A DNA stretch of 64,000 bases from Streptomyces sp. NBC_01571 (GCF_026339875.1 NZ_JAPEPZ010000006.1:1-64000); one strand, 5' to 3'; positions 26,044 to 34,065 are shown, numbered from the stretch's first letter. Notes: generated from the sequence alone by a model not told the origin. Numbers and translations: made by a program.

Positions 26044-27090
26044 TTAGGCCGTGATGCAGGGAATGCAGCGATTCCCCGCCCGGTAGGTCGGGTGCTTGGG
26101 GCACATGCCGTCCGTTGTCGCGCCCGGCGGTCGCGCGGCTTCCGCCTCAGCCGCAACGACGGCGTAGCGGGGCAGATTCGGGATGCGGTCACCCGCCAGC
26201 AGCCGGTACGGGTTGCTGACCTTGTGCGGATTCTTCGTCAGCTGCCGGATCAGCAAGCCGCGATCAACCACACCGATCTCCGGCCAGCCCTGAGCAGCCA
26301 TCACCGTCAGCAGCTTCGGCGCCAGCTTGCCCGCGTTCAACCTGCCCTGCGTCCACGGCGCAGGAAGCAGCTCCAACACGTCCGCCGCAACCCGAAGGTC
26401 GTCCTCGGAGCAGACAGCTCCCTCCCCCTCCTCCCGTGGTGACGGCAACCCCGTGGGACCCCCGGTGTTCGTGAGGGGGTAGGGGGAGGAGGTAGTTACC
26501 TCCTCCGGGGGGTGTGGGGGGGGAGAAGCGGATCGCGGGTTTTCCGCGTTTCGGCTCTGACCTGGCGAAACGCGGGTTTCCAGATCGCGGGTTTCCCGCG
26601 ATTCGCTTCCGGACTGCGGGTTTTCCGCGTTTCGGCTCTGACCTGGCGAAACGCGGGTTTCCCGCAGTCCGTGGGGGAGGGGATCGCGGTTTTCCCGCAC
26701 TTCGGCGTTGACCTGCACAGATGCCGCGATGCCCAGGTCGACGTACTGAGTGTTGTTGGCAGGGTTCCGGTACACCCGGGTGACCCACGTAGGGCGACTG
26801 GTGGCCTCGTCGAAAGCGGGGACACGAGCGAGGTGGCCGGCGTCCGTCAGACGTTTCGAGATGGCGTTGTACCGGTCCTTGCCCATCTTCCAGCCTTGCG
26901 CCTGGAGGTCCCGGCGGATTGCTTCCATGGTCGACGGCAGGCGGGGGTCGCGCAGCAGAAGTTCCGCAAGGACACCGAGATCCTCAGGCTGCAGACCGGG
27001 CGTGCGGACAAGCTCACGGCGAAGGACCACCTCTTCAGGCGCCTCCCAGGCGCGCTCGAGGTAGCTGGAACCGAAGTCATCGGTGCTCAT
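26044..27090 (-). CDS. Rep-like replication protein (candidate Rep1)
   Basis: A 348-residue protein. The N-terminal part looks like winged helices (GVLAELLLRDPRLPSTMEAI, RYNAISKRLTDAGHLARVPA), then a low-complexity centre where ETRVSPGQSRNAENP occurs twice because the DNA there is made of iteron-like repeats. The C-terminal part has RLNAGKLAPKLLTVMAAQGW and a final zinc-binding motif MCPKHPTYRAGNRCIPC. It is followed by a DnaB-like gene. Similar N-terminal domains occur in phage and plasmid replication proteins, so an initiator role is likely but inferred. Its start overlaps the stop of the upstream small gene. Confidence 0.55.
   Translation of the reverse strand: MSTDDFGSSYLERAWEAPEEVVLRRELVRTPGLQPEDLGVLAELLLRDPRLPSTMEAIRRDLQAQGWKMGKDRYNAISKRLTDAGHLARVPAFDEATSRPTWVTRVYRNPANNTQYVDLGIAASVQVNAEVRENRDPLPHGLRETRVSPGQSRNAENPQSGSESRETRDLETRVSPGQSRNAENPRSASPPPHPPEEVTTSSPYPLTNTGGPTGLPSPREEGEGAVCSEDDLRVAADVLELLPAPWTQGRLNAGKLAPKLLTVMAAQGWPEIGVVDRGLLIRQLTKNPHKVSNPYRLLAGDRIPNLPRYAVVAAEAEAARPPGATTDGMCPKHPTYRAGNRCIPCITA
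26534..26700. repeat. Iteron-like repeats inside the rep-like gene (candidate origin)
   Basis: A 47-base unit occurs twice without change at 26535-26581 and 26616-26662, 81 bases apart. Within and between lie about six short copies of CGCGGGTTTYCCGCG or half of it (26534, 26571, 26586, 26615, 26652, 26684). This is the pattern of a Rep binding site array. Confidence 0.65.
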
Positions 27091-27434
27091 GCAGCACCGT
27101 CCAGGGTGACGAGGTCCTGGGTATGCAGGAAGTCCAAGGCGCGGCGTACGTCATCGATACGGACAGGCAAGCCGTCATCGCCGCGCATCGACTTGTTAGT
27201 CAGGAACGAGTACAGCGCCTCGGCGTCGCGAGGCTGGCCATCCAGCTCGTGGGCCCGGAAGGCCAGAAGCACCACCAGGCGCAGCGGCTCCTGGCCGCAG
27301 ACCGAGAGTTCCTCGTACGAGATAGGGATGCCACCCTCGGCTGGCGGCTCGAAAGCAAGGGTGTACTCGGTCTCATCGTCGATGTTGAGACCGTCGGACA
27401 TGGATGAGTCGAGCGGGTTGTGCTGGCTGTGCAC
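27087..27434 (-). CDS. Hypothetical protein, first gene of replication operon
   Basis: GTG 27434 is preceded by GGGGAG; ATG 27401 is an alternative. The 115-residue product is acidic and contains LRLVVLLAFRAHELDGQPRD and VRRALDFLHTQDLVTLDGA, suggestive of a small winged helix. No family recognised. Its stop overlaps the rep-like start (ATGA), so the two are translationally coupled and this gene may regulate or assist replication. Confidence 0.55.
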   Translation of the reverse strand: MHSQHNPLDSSMSDGLNIDDETEYTLAFEPPAEGGIPISYEELSVCGQEPLRLVVLLAFRAHELDGQPRDAEALYSFLTNKSMRGDDGLPVRIDDVRRALDFLHTQDLVTLDGAA

Positions 27435-27494
27435 TGGGTCATCTCCCCAGGTAGGGGAGCCGCGAAGGGCGCTGTGACCTACTTCTGAACCCGG

Positions 27495-27545
27495 AATAGT
27501 GGCGTTGCGCAGATTCCTGCGCATACTCTGGGTATAGGTGACCAC
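27495..27545 (-). promoter_or_regulatory. Promoter/operator of the replication operon
   Basis: Minus-strand TATACCCAGAGTATGCGCAG lies about 100 bases upstream of the first gene. The inverted repeat TGCGCAG-ATTC-CTGCGCA (27506-27523) overlaps it and could be an operator for the nearby Xre proteins. Confidence 0.45.
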
Positions 27546-27640
27546 GCGAGCCCAAGGGCTCACGGGTATCACCCGGCAGACGAGGTCACCTCGCTGCTAC
27601 ACGACTCAAGGACTTGTCAGGGTGCTGAGTCGGACGCTGT

Positions 27641-27678
27641 GAAGCGGTCCCCCGTTGTGGCGACGGAGGGGCCGCTTC
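27641..27678 (-). terminator. Terminator of the small Xre gene
   Basis: GAAGCGGTCCCCC (27641-27653) pairs with GGGGCCGCTTC (27668-27678). It lies about 30 bases after the stop of the Xre gene on the minus strand. Confidence 0.6.
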
Positions 27679-27706
27679 GGCGTTTCAGCAGAGGTTTCGG
27701 TCGGTG

Positions 27707-27970
27707 TCAGTCCTGGCGGGTGCCCTCCAACTTTGCTGCGAGTCCGGCAAGGAGCCGCGCGTACGTCTGTCGGTGCGGCTGCCGAGGCTCCGCCCTGCCG
27801 GTCTCCCAGCGGGCCACCTGGACCCGATGGACGCCGAGGGCGTCGGCTACTTCGGCCTGCGTCAGATTTCCGGCGAGTCGCAGCCGGGCCCTCTCGGCGG
27901 GAGCCGGAAGGGCAACGGCCCTGTTCAAAAGGGACTCAACGGGCGCGGGAAGATCGTGCGTGGTCGACAT
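27707..27970 (-). CDS. Stand-alone Xre-type regulator
   Basis: An 87-residue protein that is almost entirely a Cro/C1-type HTH: GNLTQAEVADALGVHRVQVA and RWETGRAEPR. It resembles the N-terminal DNA-binding domain of the Tap-like protein (same PxPAERARLR lead-in) and ends where that protein would enter its linker. It lies upstream of the replication operon in the same direction and may bind the same sites. The long frame that continues upstream on this strand is antisense to other genes. Confidence 0.75.
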   Translation of the reverse strand: MSTTHDLPAPVESLLNRAVALPAPAERARLRLAGNLTQAEVADALGVHRVQVARWETGRAEPRQPHRQTYARLLAGLAAKLEGTRQD

Positions 27971-28090
27971 GCGCCTCCCATCAGTAACTGGCGTCCTGAA
28001 CGCTACACGAAAGAGATCGACTGTGGGGCCTACGCGAGGACTTGACGGCGTGTCGAGCCCGAGGAGGCCAGCATGCTTAGGCTTGCACCC

Positions 28091-28735
28091 ATGCGGCTCG
28101 CCCTTTTCGATCTCGACAACACCCTGGTCAGTCGCACAACTGCTCTTCGCACAGCCATCGATGACCTGTGCAGCGACCGTGGGTACGGTCAGGATGTCGA
28201 GGCCTGGCTGCTGACGGAACTGGCTGAGCGAGCTGCTCCCGCTACCTTCTCCCGGCTGGTCACGACGTTCCGGCTGGCTGGCGACGGGCCGCAGCTGTGG
28301 GGCGCGTACGTCGATCGCATGGCGGCCGCCGTCACCTGCCGTCCCGAAGTACTTGAGAGCTTGGCGCGCTTGCGCGCGGCCGCATGGACGATCGGTGTCA
28401 TCACCAACGGGGCCAGCGACATCCAGCGCGCCAAACTCGCCGCGACAGGCCTCACTGACTTGGTCGACGGCATCGCAGTCTCGGGCGATCTGGAGATCCG
28501 CAAACCTGACCTGCGCCTGTTCGAACTTGCGGCCGCCAACTGCGGTGTCAGTCTCGCGAACGGCGGCTGGATGGTCGGCGACAACCCGGCCGGAGACATC
28601 GGCGGCGGACACCAAGCCGGTCTGCGCACCATCTGGTTGCGTGGCCGCCCCTGGCCCGACGGACTCCCCGCTGCGAACCACGTCATTGATGACGTCACCG
28701 ACGCCATCACCATCCTGCTCAACGAGACGGAGTAG
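28091..28735 (+). CDS. HAD-superfamily hydrolase
   Basis: The best start is ATG 28091 (MRLALFDLDNTLVS); ATG 28073 adds six residues. HAD motifs are all present: I FDLDNT (nucleophile D), II VITNGAS, III K in EIRKPDLRLF, IV VGDNPAGDIGGGHQAG. The helical cap between motifs I and II is a subclass I cap. A likely small-molecule phosphatase. Its stop is 4 bases before the next gene, so the two form an operon. Confidence 0.85.
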   Translation: MRLALFDLDNTLVSRTTALRTAIDDLCSDRGYGQDVEAWLLTELAERAAPATFSRLVTTFRLAGDGPQLWGAYVDRMAAAVTCRPEVLESLARLRAAAWTIGVITNGASDIQRAKLAATGLTDLVDGIAVSGDLEIRKPDLRLFELAAANCGVSLANGGWMVGDNPAGDIGGGHQAGLRTIWLRGRPWPDGLPAANHVIDDVTDAITILLNETE

Positions 28736-28739
28736 CCCT

Positions 28740-29585
28740 GTGACCGTGGACCAGCCGACCGTCGGCATTCTCCACCCCGGCAGCATGGGCGCCGCGGTTG
28801 CCGCCTGCGCCTCAACCAACGCGGCCGCGGTCCTGTGGTGCGCGACCGGGCGCAGCCCCGCGTCCGTCGAGCGCGCTGCCCAGTTCGGGCTCGCGCCCGT
28901 GGCCACGCTGGCCGAACTGCTGGACCGCAGCGACATTGTCATCAGCCTCTGCCCGCCGGCCGCTGCCGAGGACCTGGCCCGCGACGTCGCCGGGCATCGC
29001 TTCGCCGGGGTGTACGTCGAGGCGAACGCGATCAGCCCCGAGCGCACGAATCGGATCGCCGCGCTGCTTGAACCTGACGCGACCATCGTGGACGGAGGGG
29101 TCGTCGGTTCCCCGCCGGTCGGCGGCAAGACGCCGACCCTGTACCTGTCCGGCCCCGCCTCCGCGACCGAGCACATTGAGGCTCTGTTCGCGCGCACCGA
29201 CGTCCGGACGACGGTGCTGGGCCCGGAGGTCGGAAAAGCTTCCGCGCTGAAGCTGGCGTACGCGTCGTTCCAGAAGACGAGCCGGGTGCTGGTCGCGCTC
29301 GCGGTCGGCATGGCACGCGAGCACGGCGTCGACCAGGAGCTCGTCGACATCGCTTCCCGGCGCACCGACTCGTACCTCGCGGAACCCACGTACGTTGCCA
29401 AGGCCGCAGCCCGCGCCTGGCGCTGGGGGCCGGAGCTGGAGGAAGCCGCCGGCATGCTCGCGGCCGCCGGCCTCCCGCAGGAGATGCTGCGCGCGGCCGC
29501 GTCCACGCTGGCACGGTGGAACGACGTCAAGGACGACAGCGAACTCACGCTCACCGACGCCCTGGACCGACTCGCCCACCCATAG
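28740..29585 (+). CDS. NAD(P)-binding 6-phosphogluconate-dehydrogenase-like oxidoreductase
   Basis: GTG 28740 starts 4 bases after the HAD stop. Rossmann fingerprint VGILHPGSMGAAVAA at the N-terminus, then VISLCPPAAAEDLARDVAG and TIVDGGVVGSPPVGGKTPTL as in the beta-hydroxyacid dehydrogenase group, and a C-terminal helical domain with GKASALKLAYASFQKTSR where the catalytic lysine is expected. The C-terminus resembles DUF1932. Substrate unknown; pairing with a HAD phosphatase suggests a phosphorylated metabolite. Confidence 0.8.
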   Translation: MTVDQPTVGILHPGSMGAAVAACASTNAAAVLWCATGRSPASVERAAQFGLAPVATLAELLDRSDIVISLCPPAAAEDLARDVAGHRFAGVYVEANAISPERTNRIAALLEPDATIVDGGVVGSPPVGGKTPTLYLSGPASATEHIEALFARTDVRTTVLGPEVGKASALKLAYASFQKTSRVLVALAVGMAREHGVDQELVDIASRRTDSYLAEPTYVAKAAARAWRWGPELEEAAGMLAAAGLPQEMLRAAASTLARWNDVKDDSELTLTDALDRLAHP

Positions 29586-29592
29586 CCCGCCC

Positions 29593-30183
29593 TCATGCCG
29601 TCGCTGCCCCCGCCTGCTGCGCCAGCAGTTCGTCGACGAGCTGCGCCGTGTACTGCGGAGACGCCGACGTGGTGTCCACAGTCAGATCCCAGGTCATGTC
29701 GGGGTGCGCGTCCAGGTCGTCGCGGGTCGCTTCCCACGCCGTCAGGCGTGCTGCGGTGTCGCTGTCACCACGTTCCGCGGACCGCCGCGCGGTCACATTG
29801 CGTGGGCACCACAACAGCACCGCCAGCCAGTCGGCCGCGTAGCCGTCGACCAGCGCCTGGACGCCGTCCACCTGTCCGAGGTGCGCCACCGGCACACCGG
29901 CCGCGAATGCATCGTCCAGGCCGGGACGGTCGATGACGTATGTGTTGCCGTACCGGGTGTTCGCGTATACGACGTCGCCCGTGGCTTCGAGATCTCCCAG
30001 CTGCTCGGCTGTGCCCATCCGGTAGCCAGCAGACTTGCCCGTCCCGACCTTCAGCCGCATGAACTGCGCGTACTTGGAGTCGAGTTCGCTGAGCGCGGCG
30101 GTGACGGTGTCCTTGCCCGATGCTGGCGGGCCGTAAAGGATCACTCCCTGAGACAGGCGGCGATCTGGCTCTTGAGCGCTCAC
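29593..30183 (-). CDS. Guanylate-kinase-like P-loop kinase
   Basis: A 196-residue protein. P-loop VILYGPPASGKDT at residues about 14-26; RLKVGTGKSAGYRMGT and GDVVYANTRYGNTYVIDRPG resemble the GMP-binding part of guanylate kinase and PhnN. WLAVLLWCPRNVTARRSAER is the usual beta-strand plus LID arginines. It ends 7 bases from the convergent oxidoreductase gene. Its start overlaps the stop of the next kinase gene (ATGA), so the two are co-translated. Confidence 0.7.
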   Translation of the reverse strand: MSAQEPDRRLSQGVILYGPPASGKDTVTAALSELDSKYAQFMRLKVGTGKSAGYRMGTAEQLGDLEATGDVVYANTRYGNTYVIDRPGLDDAFAAGVPVAHLGQVDGVQALVDGYAADWLAVLLWCPRNVTARRSAERGDSDTAARLTAWEATRDDLDAHPDMTWDLTVDTTSASPQYTAQLVDELLAQQAGAATA

Positions 30184-31214
30184 AGCGGCATCGCCCCGAT
30201 CGCCTGCCGGGCCTGATCGGCGAGCGAGATGGCCGTGCCCAGCCTGTTATCCACCACCAGATGGGGGACTGCGGGACGCAAGTCCACGTCGATGGTCTGC
30301 AGGTACTCCTCCCAGCGTTCCAGCTTCCACGCATCCCGAGCAGCTCCGCGATGCGAGATGTACTCGTGCATCGACTCCACGTCGCACCGCACCCAGATCG
30401 GAGCGACATCCACACCCTGAGCTGAGCACTTGTTGATCAGCCTCTGCATCCACTCCTCATCGGCCAGTTCTGCGATGAAGGGGGCAGTCACGACAGTGGA
30501 GATACCGCAGTTCACATTCGAGTACAGGGCCTGCATCAGAGCTGCATATTCGGCTGGACGCACCTTCTGGCGGTAGATATCCGTGTGCCGATCATGTGCC
30601 TGCGATCCCAGTGACAACAGGAGGGGCTCCACCAGCGGGCGGGTCAGCGGGTCCTTGTCTACGAGCGGCCATCCGGTGAGATGCGTCAGGAACCGCGCGA
30701 ACTCGGTCTTCCCACTGCCGGCGAAGCCGCCCACGAGCACGACACACGGCCTATGCGGGTCACCGCCGGTACGGCGCCGTTTCCACGCCTCCATCACCCG
30801 CTGCTGCCACTGGTAGCTGTCGAAGCCCCCGCCATCGGCAATCCGGGTCAACGCTCGTTCCACCGCGATGACATGGGAGCCGTTTCTCTGCTCCGGCAGC
30901 GGCGTCACATCGAACTGCGAGGTCTCTTCGCCCGGCAATGCTGGCCGGAACCCCAATGAGGGCTCCGTCGCGCGATAGAGGAGGCAGTAGACCCGCCGGT
31001 ACGGGGGGCCCGGATAGCTCTCACCCGTCTCGTGCATGCTCAGCGTCTGAGGATTCGCAGCTGGCACCTCCAGCCCCGCTTCTTCCGCGATGAGACGTAG
31101 CCGCTCCCCAGTCTCCTCGAGTGTCAAGCCGTGAGCGGAGCGATGCTCGCGCAGCTTGTCCGGACGCCACCCCGCGCGTCGTCGTCCCACCCCTTGACCC
31201 TCCGTAAGCACCAT
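30180..31214 (-). CDS. Xre-domain protein fused to a P-loop kinase
   Basis: A 344-residue two-domain protein. Residues about 15-75 are an Xre-like HTH (LREHRSAHGLTLEETGERLR). From residue about 155 comes an AAA/zeta-toxin-like kinase: VVLVGGFAGSGKTEFARFLT is the P-loop, VDKDPLTRPLVEPLL follows, and VAPIWVRCDVESMHEYISHR is the nucleotide-monophosphate kinase LID. It could sense DNA or its own promoter and phosphorylate a small molecule. A TTAGGG motif lies about 10 bases before the start, suggesting nearly leaderless transcription. Confidence 0.7.
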   Translation of the reverse strand: MVLTEGQGVGRRRAGWRPDKLREHRSAHGLTLEETGERLRLIAEEAGLEVPAANPQTLSMHETGESYPGPPYRRVYCLLYRATEPSLGFRPALPGEETSQFDVTPLPEQRNGSHVIAVERALTRIADGGGFDSYQWQQRVMEAWKRRRTGGDPHRPCVVLVGGFAGSGKTEFARFLTHLTGWPLVDKDPLTRPLVEPLLLSLGSQAHDRHTDIYRQKVRPAEYAALMQALYSNVNCGISTVVTAPFIAELADEEWMQRLINKCSAQGVDVAPIWVRCDVESMHEYISHRGAARDAWKLERWEEYLQTIDVDLRPAVPHLVVDNRLGTAISLADQARQAIGAMPL

Positions 31215-31380
31215 GCTCGGGACCCTAAGTGCGAGGCCCCAAATCCCGTGTGTACGTACTCGTTGAAAACGCGTTGAGGAACTTCTGCACGGACTTGACG
31301 AGCTATCCGTGATGTTCTCCGACGCCTATTGCCGATGTGATGACCCCCACACAGCAACCAACTGGAGGGGAAGGTGGAAG

Positions 31381-32088
31381 TCAATGTGGACCGCCACCTG
31401 CGGGACGGGCTCGGTGAAGCTGCGCAAGTACGTGCTCCGTGTTTCCGTCGTACACGATGTGCGGTTCATCGTGGGCTGGAGGATGGAAGCGCCCTGCATG
31501 TCGAAGCAGATCTTCCTCGCTGAACGAGATGCTGTTCGCGTCAACCAGCGACTTCGCGTTGCGTTCACGGATGCGCTCCCAGCGCACCTCGTGAGGTGCG
31601 GGCAAGTAGATGAGCACGGGATCACCGCCAGCCTCCATCACGGTAGCCGCCCAAAGGGCACGTTCTTCTGGAGTCCAGAATCCGTGGTCGACTACGACCT
31701 CGTGACCGGCCGCCAGGAGCTGTTGTACCTCAAGGGCGATGTCCTTGAGAACGGGCGCCTCCCGGACGAGGAACTCGCCGCGAGGAAAGTCACGACCGTA
31801 GTGCCCGTAGCGGCGGAACATCTCCTCATCAGGACAAAGACGCGTGAACCCCGCCTTCTCCAAGGCGCGTGCCAGGGTCGTTTTCCCGGCACCCTGCAGG
31901 CCTGTCATGAGGATCCCGCGGGGCGCCGGCCCCGGCCGTCCGGCCAGAGCTTCGGAAATGCGGCTGATCTCGAATCGTCCTTCCAGAGTCAGGGTGTCAT
32001 TGCATTCTGCCCGCATGAGTTCTCCGAGGCGGCGTTCAAGGCAGCGCACGAGGGCGTCGTCCAGAAGGACGGTGTCGCCCGCGCTCAC
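31381..32088 (-). CDS. P-loop kinase (zeta-toxin / AAA_33-like)
   Basis: A 235-residue protein with P-loop ILMTGLQGAGKTTLARALEK, HEVVVDHGFWTPEERALW (Walker B-like with the catalytic D) and VRWERIRERNAKS as LID arginines. This fits kinases of the zeta-toxin/chloramphenicol phosphotransferase type. Its start overlaps the stop of the GntR gene (ATGA). No antitoxin-like small gene is next to it, so a toxin role is not supported. Confidence 0.7.
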   Translation of the reverse strand: MSAGDTVLLDDALVRCLERRLGELMRAECNDTLTLEGRFEISRISEALAGRPGPAPRGILMTGLQGAGKTTLARALEKAGFTRLCPDEEMFRRYGHYGRDFPRGEFLVREAPVLKDIALEVQQLLAAGHEVVVDHGFWTPEERALWAATVMEAGGDPVLIYLPAPHEVRWERIRERNAKSLVDANSISFSEEDLLRHAGRFHPPAHDEPHIVYDGNTEHVLAQLHRARPAGGGPH

Positions 32089-32843
32089 TGGGTGACCTCG
32101 GTGAGGGCCCGACGGGTGCGGCCTGGCGCGCCTAGGTCCACGCCGTACTCCAGCAGTTCACCGTCGGCATCCAGGAATTGCGACGTCAATACGAGGATCG
32201 CGGCCACGGTGTCGGACTCCAGCTCAAGAAGCTCGAGGTCCCGGGCCGTTGCGATGCGGGCCCCTTCTTCGTCCGCCCGCTTCACTGCGTGGCGCCCGGT
32301 AGCCCGAGCGATCAGGTCGAGCGACAGCCCACCTTTGAGGCGCTCGCTCCGGATCAGCTCGGGGAGCACCTGCGCGAATTCAGCAGGGATCCAAGATGTG
32401 GAGTGGGAGACGATCCCATGAGCGTCACGGTATACACGGCTACGGCGAATCACGTCGTCACCGGGCGAAATGCCGAGCACGTGGGCAACATCCTCTGGGG
32501 CTCTGAGTATGCCGGCCGTGTGGCCGGACGATTTCTCGCCGACCCCCCATGCCGACTGAGTCTTGCCGCTTCGATTGTGGCGCTCCGAACCCGAAGCCAA
32601 CGAAATGGGGCGGCCCACCACTTCAGTGCCGACACCCGGGATGCCTTGCACGAGTTTTTCTTCACGCAGCACTCGCATCGCTCGGTCGGCGGTCGCTGTG
32701 CTGACCTCCCATTCGGTGGACAGCGCCTTGATGCTGGGCAAGAGGTCACCCGGCGAGAGTTCCCCGGAGCTGATCAGGTCGCGGTAGTGGCCCGCGATGC
32801 GCGCGTAAGGCGGCCGGTTGTCGGCTCTGGGTGGCCCTGGCAT
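32085..32843 (-). CDS. GntR-family (HutC/UTRA) transcription regulator
   Basis: ATG 32843 has ribosome site GGAGGGCGAAGG; a start at 32897 lacks one. N-terminal winged HTH: YARIAGHYRDLISSGELSPG, DLLPSIKALSTEWEVSTATA, LVQGIPGVGTEV. The C-terminal UTRA ligand domain contains DVIRRSRVYRDAHGIVSHST and SWIPAEFAQVLPEL. It probably represses its own operon from the tandem repeats at the promoter and is released by a small molecule, perhaps one handled by the kinase it is coupled to. Confidence 0.85.
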   Translation of the reverse strand: MPGPPRADNRPPYARIAGHYRDLISSGELSPGDLLPSIKALSTEWEVSTATADRAMRVLREEKLVQGIPGVGTEVVGRPISLASGSERHNRSGKTQSAWGVGEKSSGHTAGILRAPEDVAHVLGISPGDDVIRRSRVYRDAHGIVSHSTSWIPAEFAQVLPELIRSERLKGGLSLDLIARATGRHAVKRADEEGARIATARDLELLELESDTVAAILVLTSQFLDADGELLEYGVDLGAPGRTRRALTEVTQ

Positions 32844-32880
32844 GTGCCTTCGCCCTCCTTCAACTCTCTCTGGGTGCCTC

Positions 32881-32925
32881 ACTATACCGCTTGACACCTG
32901 AGGGTACCTGATGCAACCTGATGCA
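32881..32925 (-). promoter_or_regulatory. GntR-operon promoter with three tandem 10-base repeats
   Basis: ACCTGAGGGT, ACCTGATGCA and ACCTGATGCA follow each other directly at 32896-32925. On the minus strand TATAGT (32881-32886) is a likely -10 box just downstream. Repeats spaced by one helical turn fit a repressor operator. Confidence 0.6.
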
Positions 32926-33184
32926 TGTCAGGCCTCGGCGATCCTCCGGGACACCGAGTAAGCACCACCGCTTAGCCGCAGGAAGCACTTCCCCCTGAAG
33001 AGGGGGAGGGCCAGGGTCGATGCACTACCAAATCCCCTGGGCCGGTCACCTGGCCGGATGCCTCCTTTGCACGTCGCAGCGCTGATGCGCTGTCCGATCA
33101 ACCAGGCGCCGGCCTCGGTCGCGCCTGGTGGTCGGAGAGCACACCCGCGACGCAGCCCGCCCGCCTGCACCACGAGGAGCCCCC
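32926..33184. promoter_or_regulatory. Intergenic region before the conjugation locus
   Basis: No gene seen. GCATGTCAGG at its left is a partial extra operator-like half. A hairpin-forming CACTTCCCCCTGAAGAGGGGGAGG-type segment lies near 32985-33010. This region must hold the promoter for the plus-strand genes from 33185. Confidence 0.35.
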
Positions 33185-34039
33185 ATGTCTGCGACTCTCG
33201 CGACCACCGAACAACCGACTGCGCGTAAGCGCCGCCGTAAGCCCCGCACCAAGGCAGTCAGCCCGTTGCCGGCGATCGTCGCGTCTGACCTTCCGCACGC
33301 CGAGATTGATCTGACGCCGGGCCGGGAGCACCTCGTGTGCCCCGACTGCAAGCGGTGGACGCCGATCACCGGCGTCCTGGGCACTCCCAAGCTCGTTCCC
33401 CACCACACTGAACGAGCGAAGTCCCGCACCGAGACGCTGCGCCGCTGCAGCGGTACCAACCGCAAGGTCGTCATCGACATCGCCATCGAGGACTGGCACA
33501 GCGAACGCACTCAGGCGGTAGCGATCGCGGAGGCGACCGCCGCCACCCGCCGCGCCACCAAGGTGCTGCCCAAGAAGTCCGCCGTCGTGCCGACGCCGGT
33601 GCAGCGCCTGGCGTCCATGCCCGCACCGAGCAGCCGTCTGCTGGCGGCGCAGGCCATGGCCCGGACCGCCGTGAATGAGCACCGCGCCAAGTGCAAGGTG
33701 TGCCGGACCGGTCAGACTCGCTGCCCTGACGGCCGGGAGCTGGAAATCCGGATGGGACACACGGACGGCTCGGTGCGACTGGCCATCGAGCAGCACGAGA
33801 GCGCGCTGCGAGCAGCTGCCGCGCCGTCGATTCCGCGCACCCAGCAGTGGCGCCGGGTCGACTCCCGGGTATCCCGCGTCGACACCCGCCGTCACGCACT
33901 GCCCGCTGAGATCACACCGCTCACCGACTTCCGTGGCCCCGACGTCCCGCTACTGCCTCAGGACCCGGACGCCCACGACCGGCGGCAGGCCGAACTCGGC
34001 ATGAACCACGCCCGCAAGGCCGCGGCTCCGTCGGCCTGA
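33185..34039 (+). CDS. Hypothetical zinc-binding protein
   Basis: ATG 33185 follows GAGGAG. A 284-residue basic protein: after a lysine/arginine-rich N-terminus comes LVCPDCKRWTPITGVLGTP with a second cysteine in LRRCSG, then CKVCRTGQTRCPDGREL, a second cysteine cluster. Both look like zinc-binding sites. Such proteins are frequent at the head of Streptomyces plasmid transfer regions; function unknown. First gene of the long plus-strand series. Confidence 0.65.
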   Translation: MSATLATTEQPTARKRRRKPRTKAVSPLPAIVASDLPHAEIDLTPGREHLVCPDCKRWTPITGVLGTPKLVPHHTERAKSRTETLRRCSGTNRKVVIDIAIEDWHSERTQAVAIAEATAATRRATKVLPKKSAVVPTPVQRLASMPAPSSRLLAAQAMARTAVNEHRAKCKVCRTGQTRCPDGRELEIRMGHTDGSVRLAIEQHESALRAAAAPSIPRTQQWRRVDSRVSRVDTRRHALPAEITPLTDFRGPDVPLLPQDPDAHDRRQAELGMNHARKAAAPSA

Positions 34040-34065
34040 CCCACACCGAGACACAGGGAGACCAC

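Noticed and set aside
26534..26700. Possible CRISPR array
   Set aside because: Only two long repeats with palindromic sub-repeats, no unique equal-length spacers and no cas genes nearby; iterons explain it better.
27707..29737. 676-codon minus-strand frame
   Set aside because: Only its last 87 codons (the Xre protein) are real; the rest is antisense to the HAD and oxidoreductase genes.
31381..32843. Zeta-toxin type toxin-antitoxin pair
   Set aside because: The kinase partner is a full GntR/UTRA regulator, not an epsilon-like antitoxin, and the gene order is that of a regulated metabolic unit.
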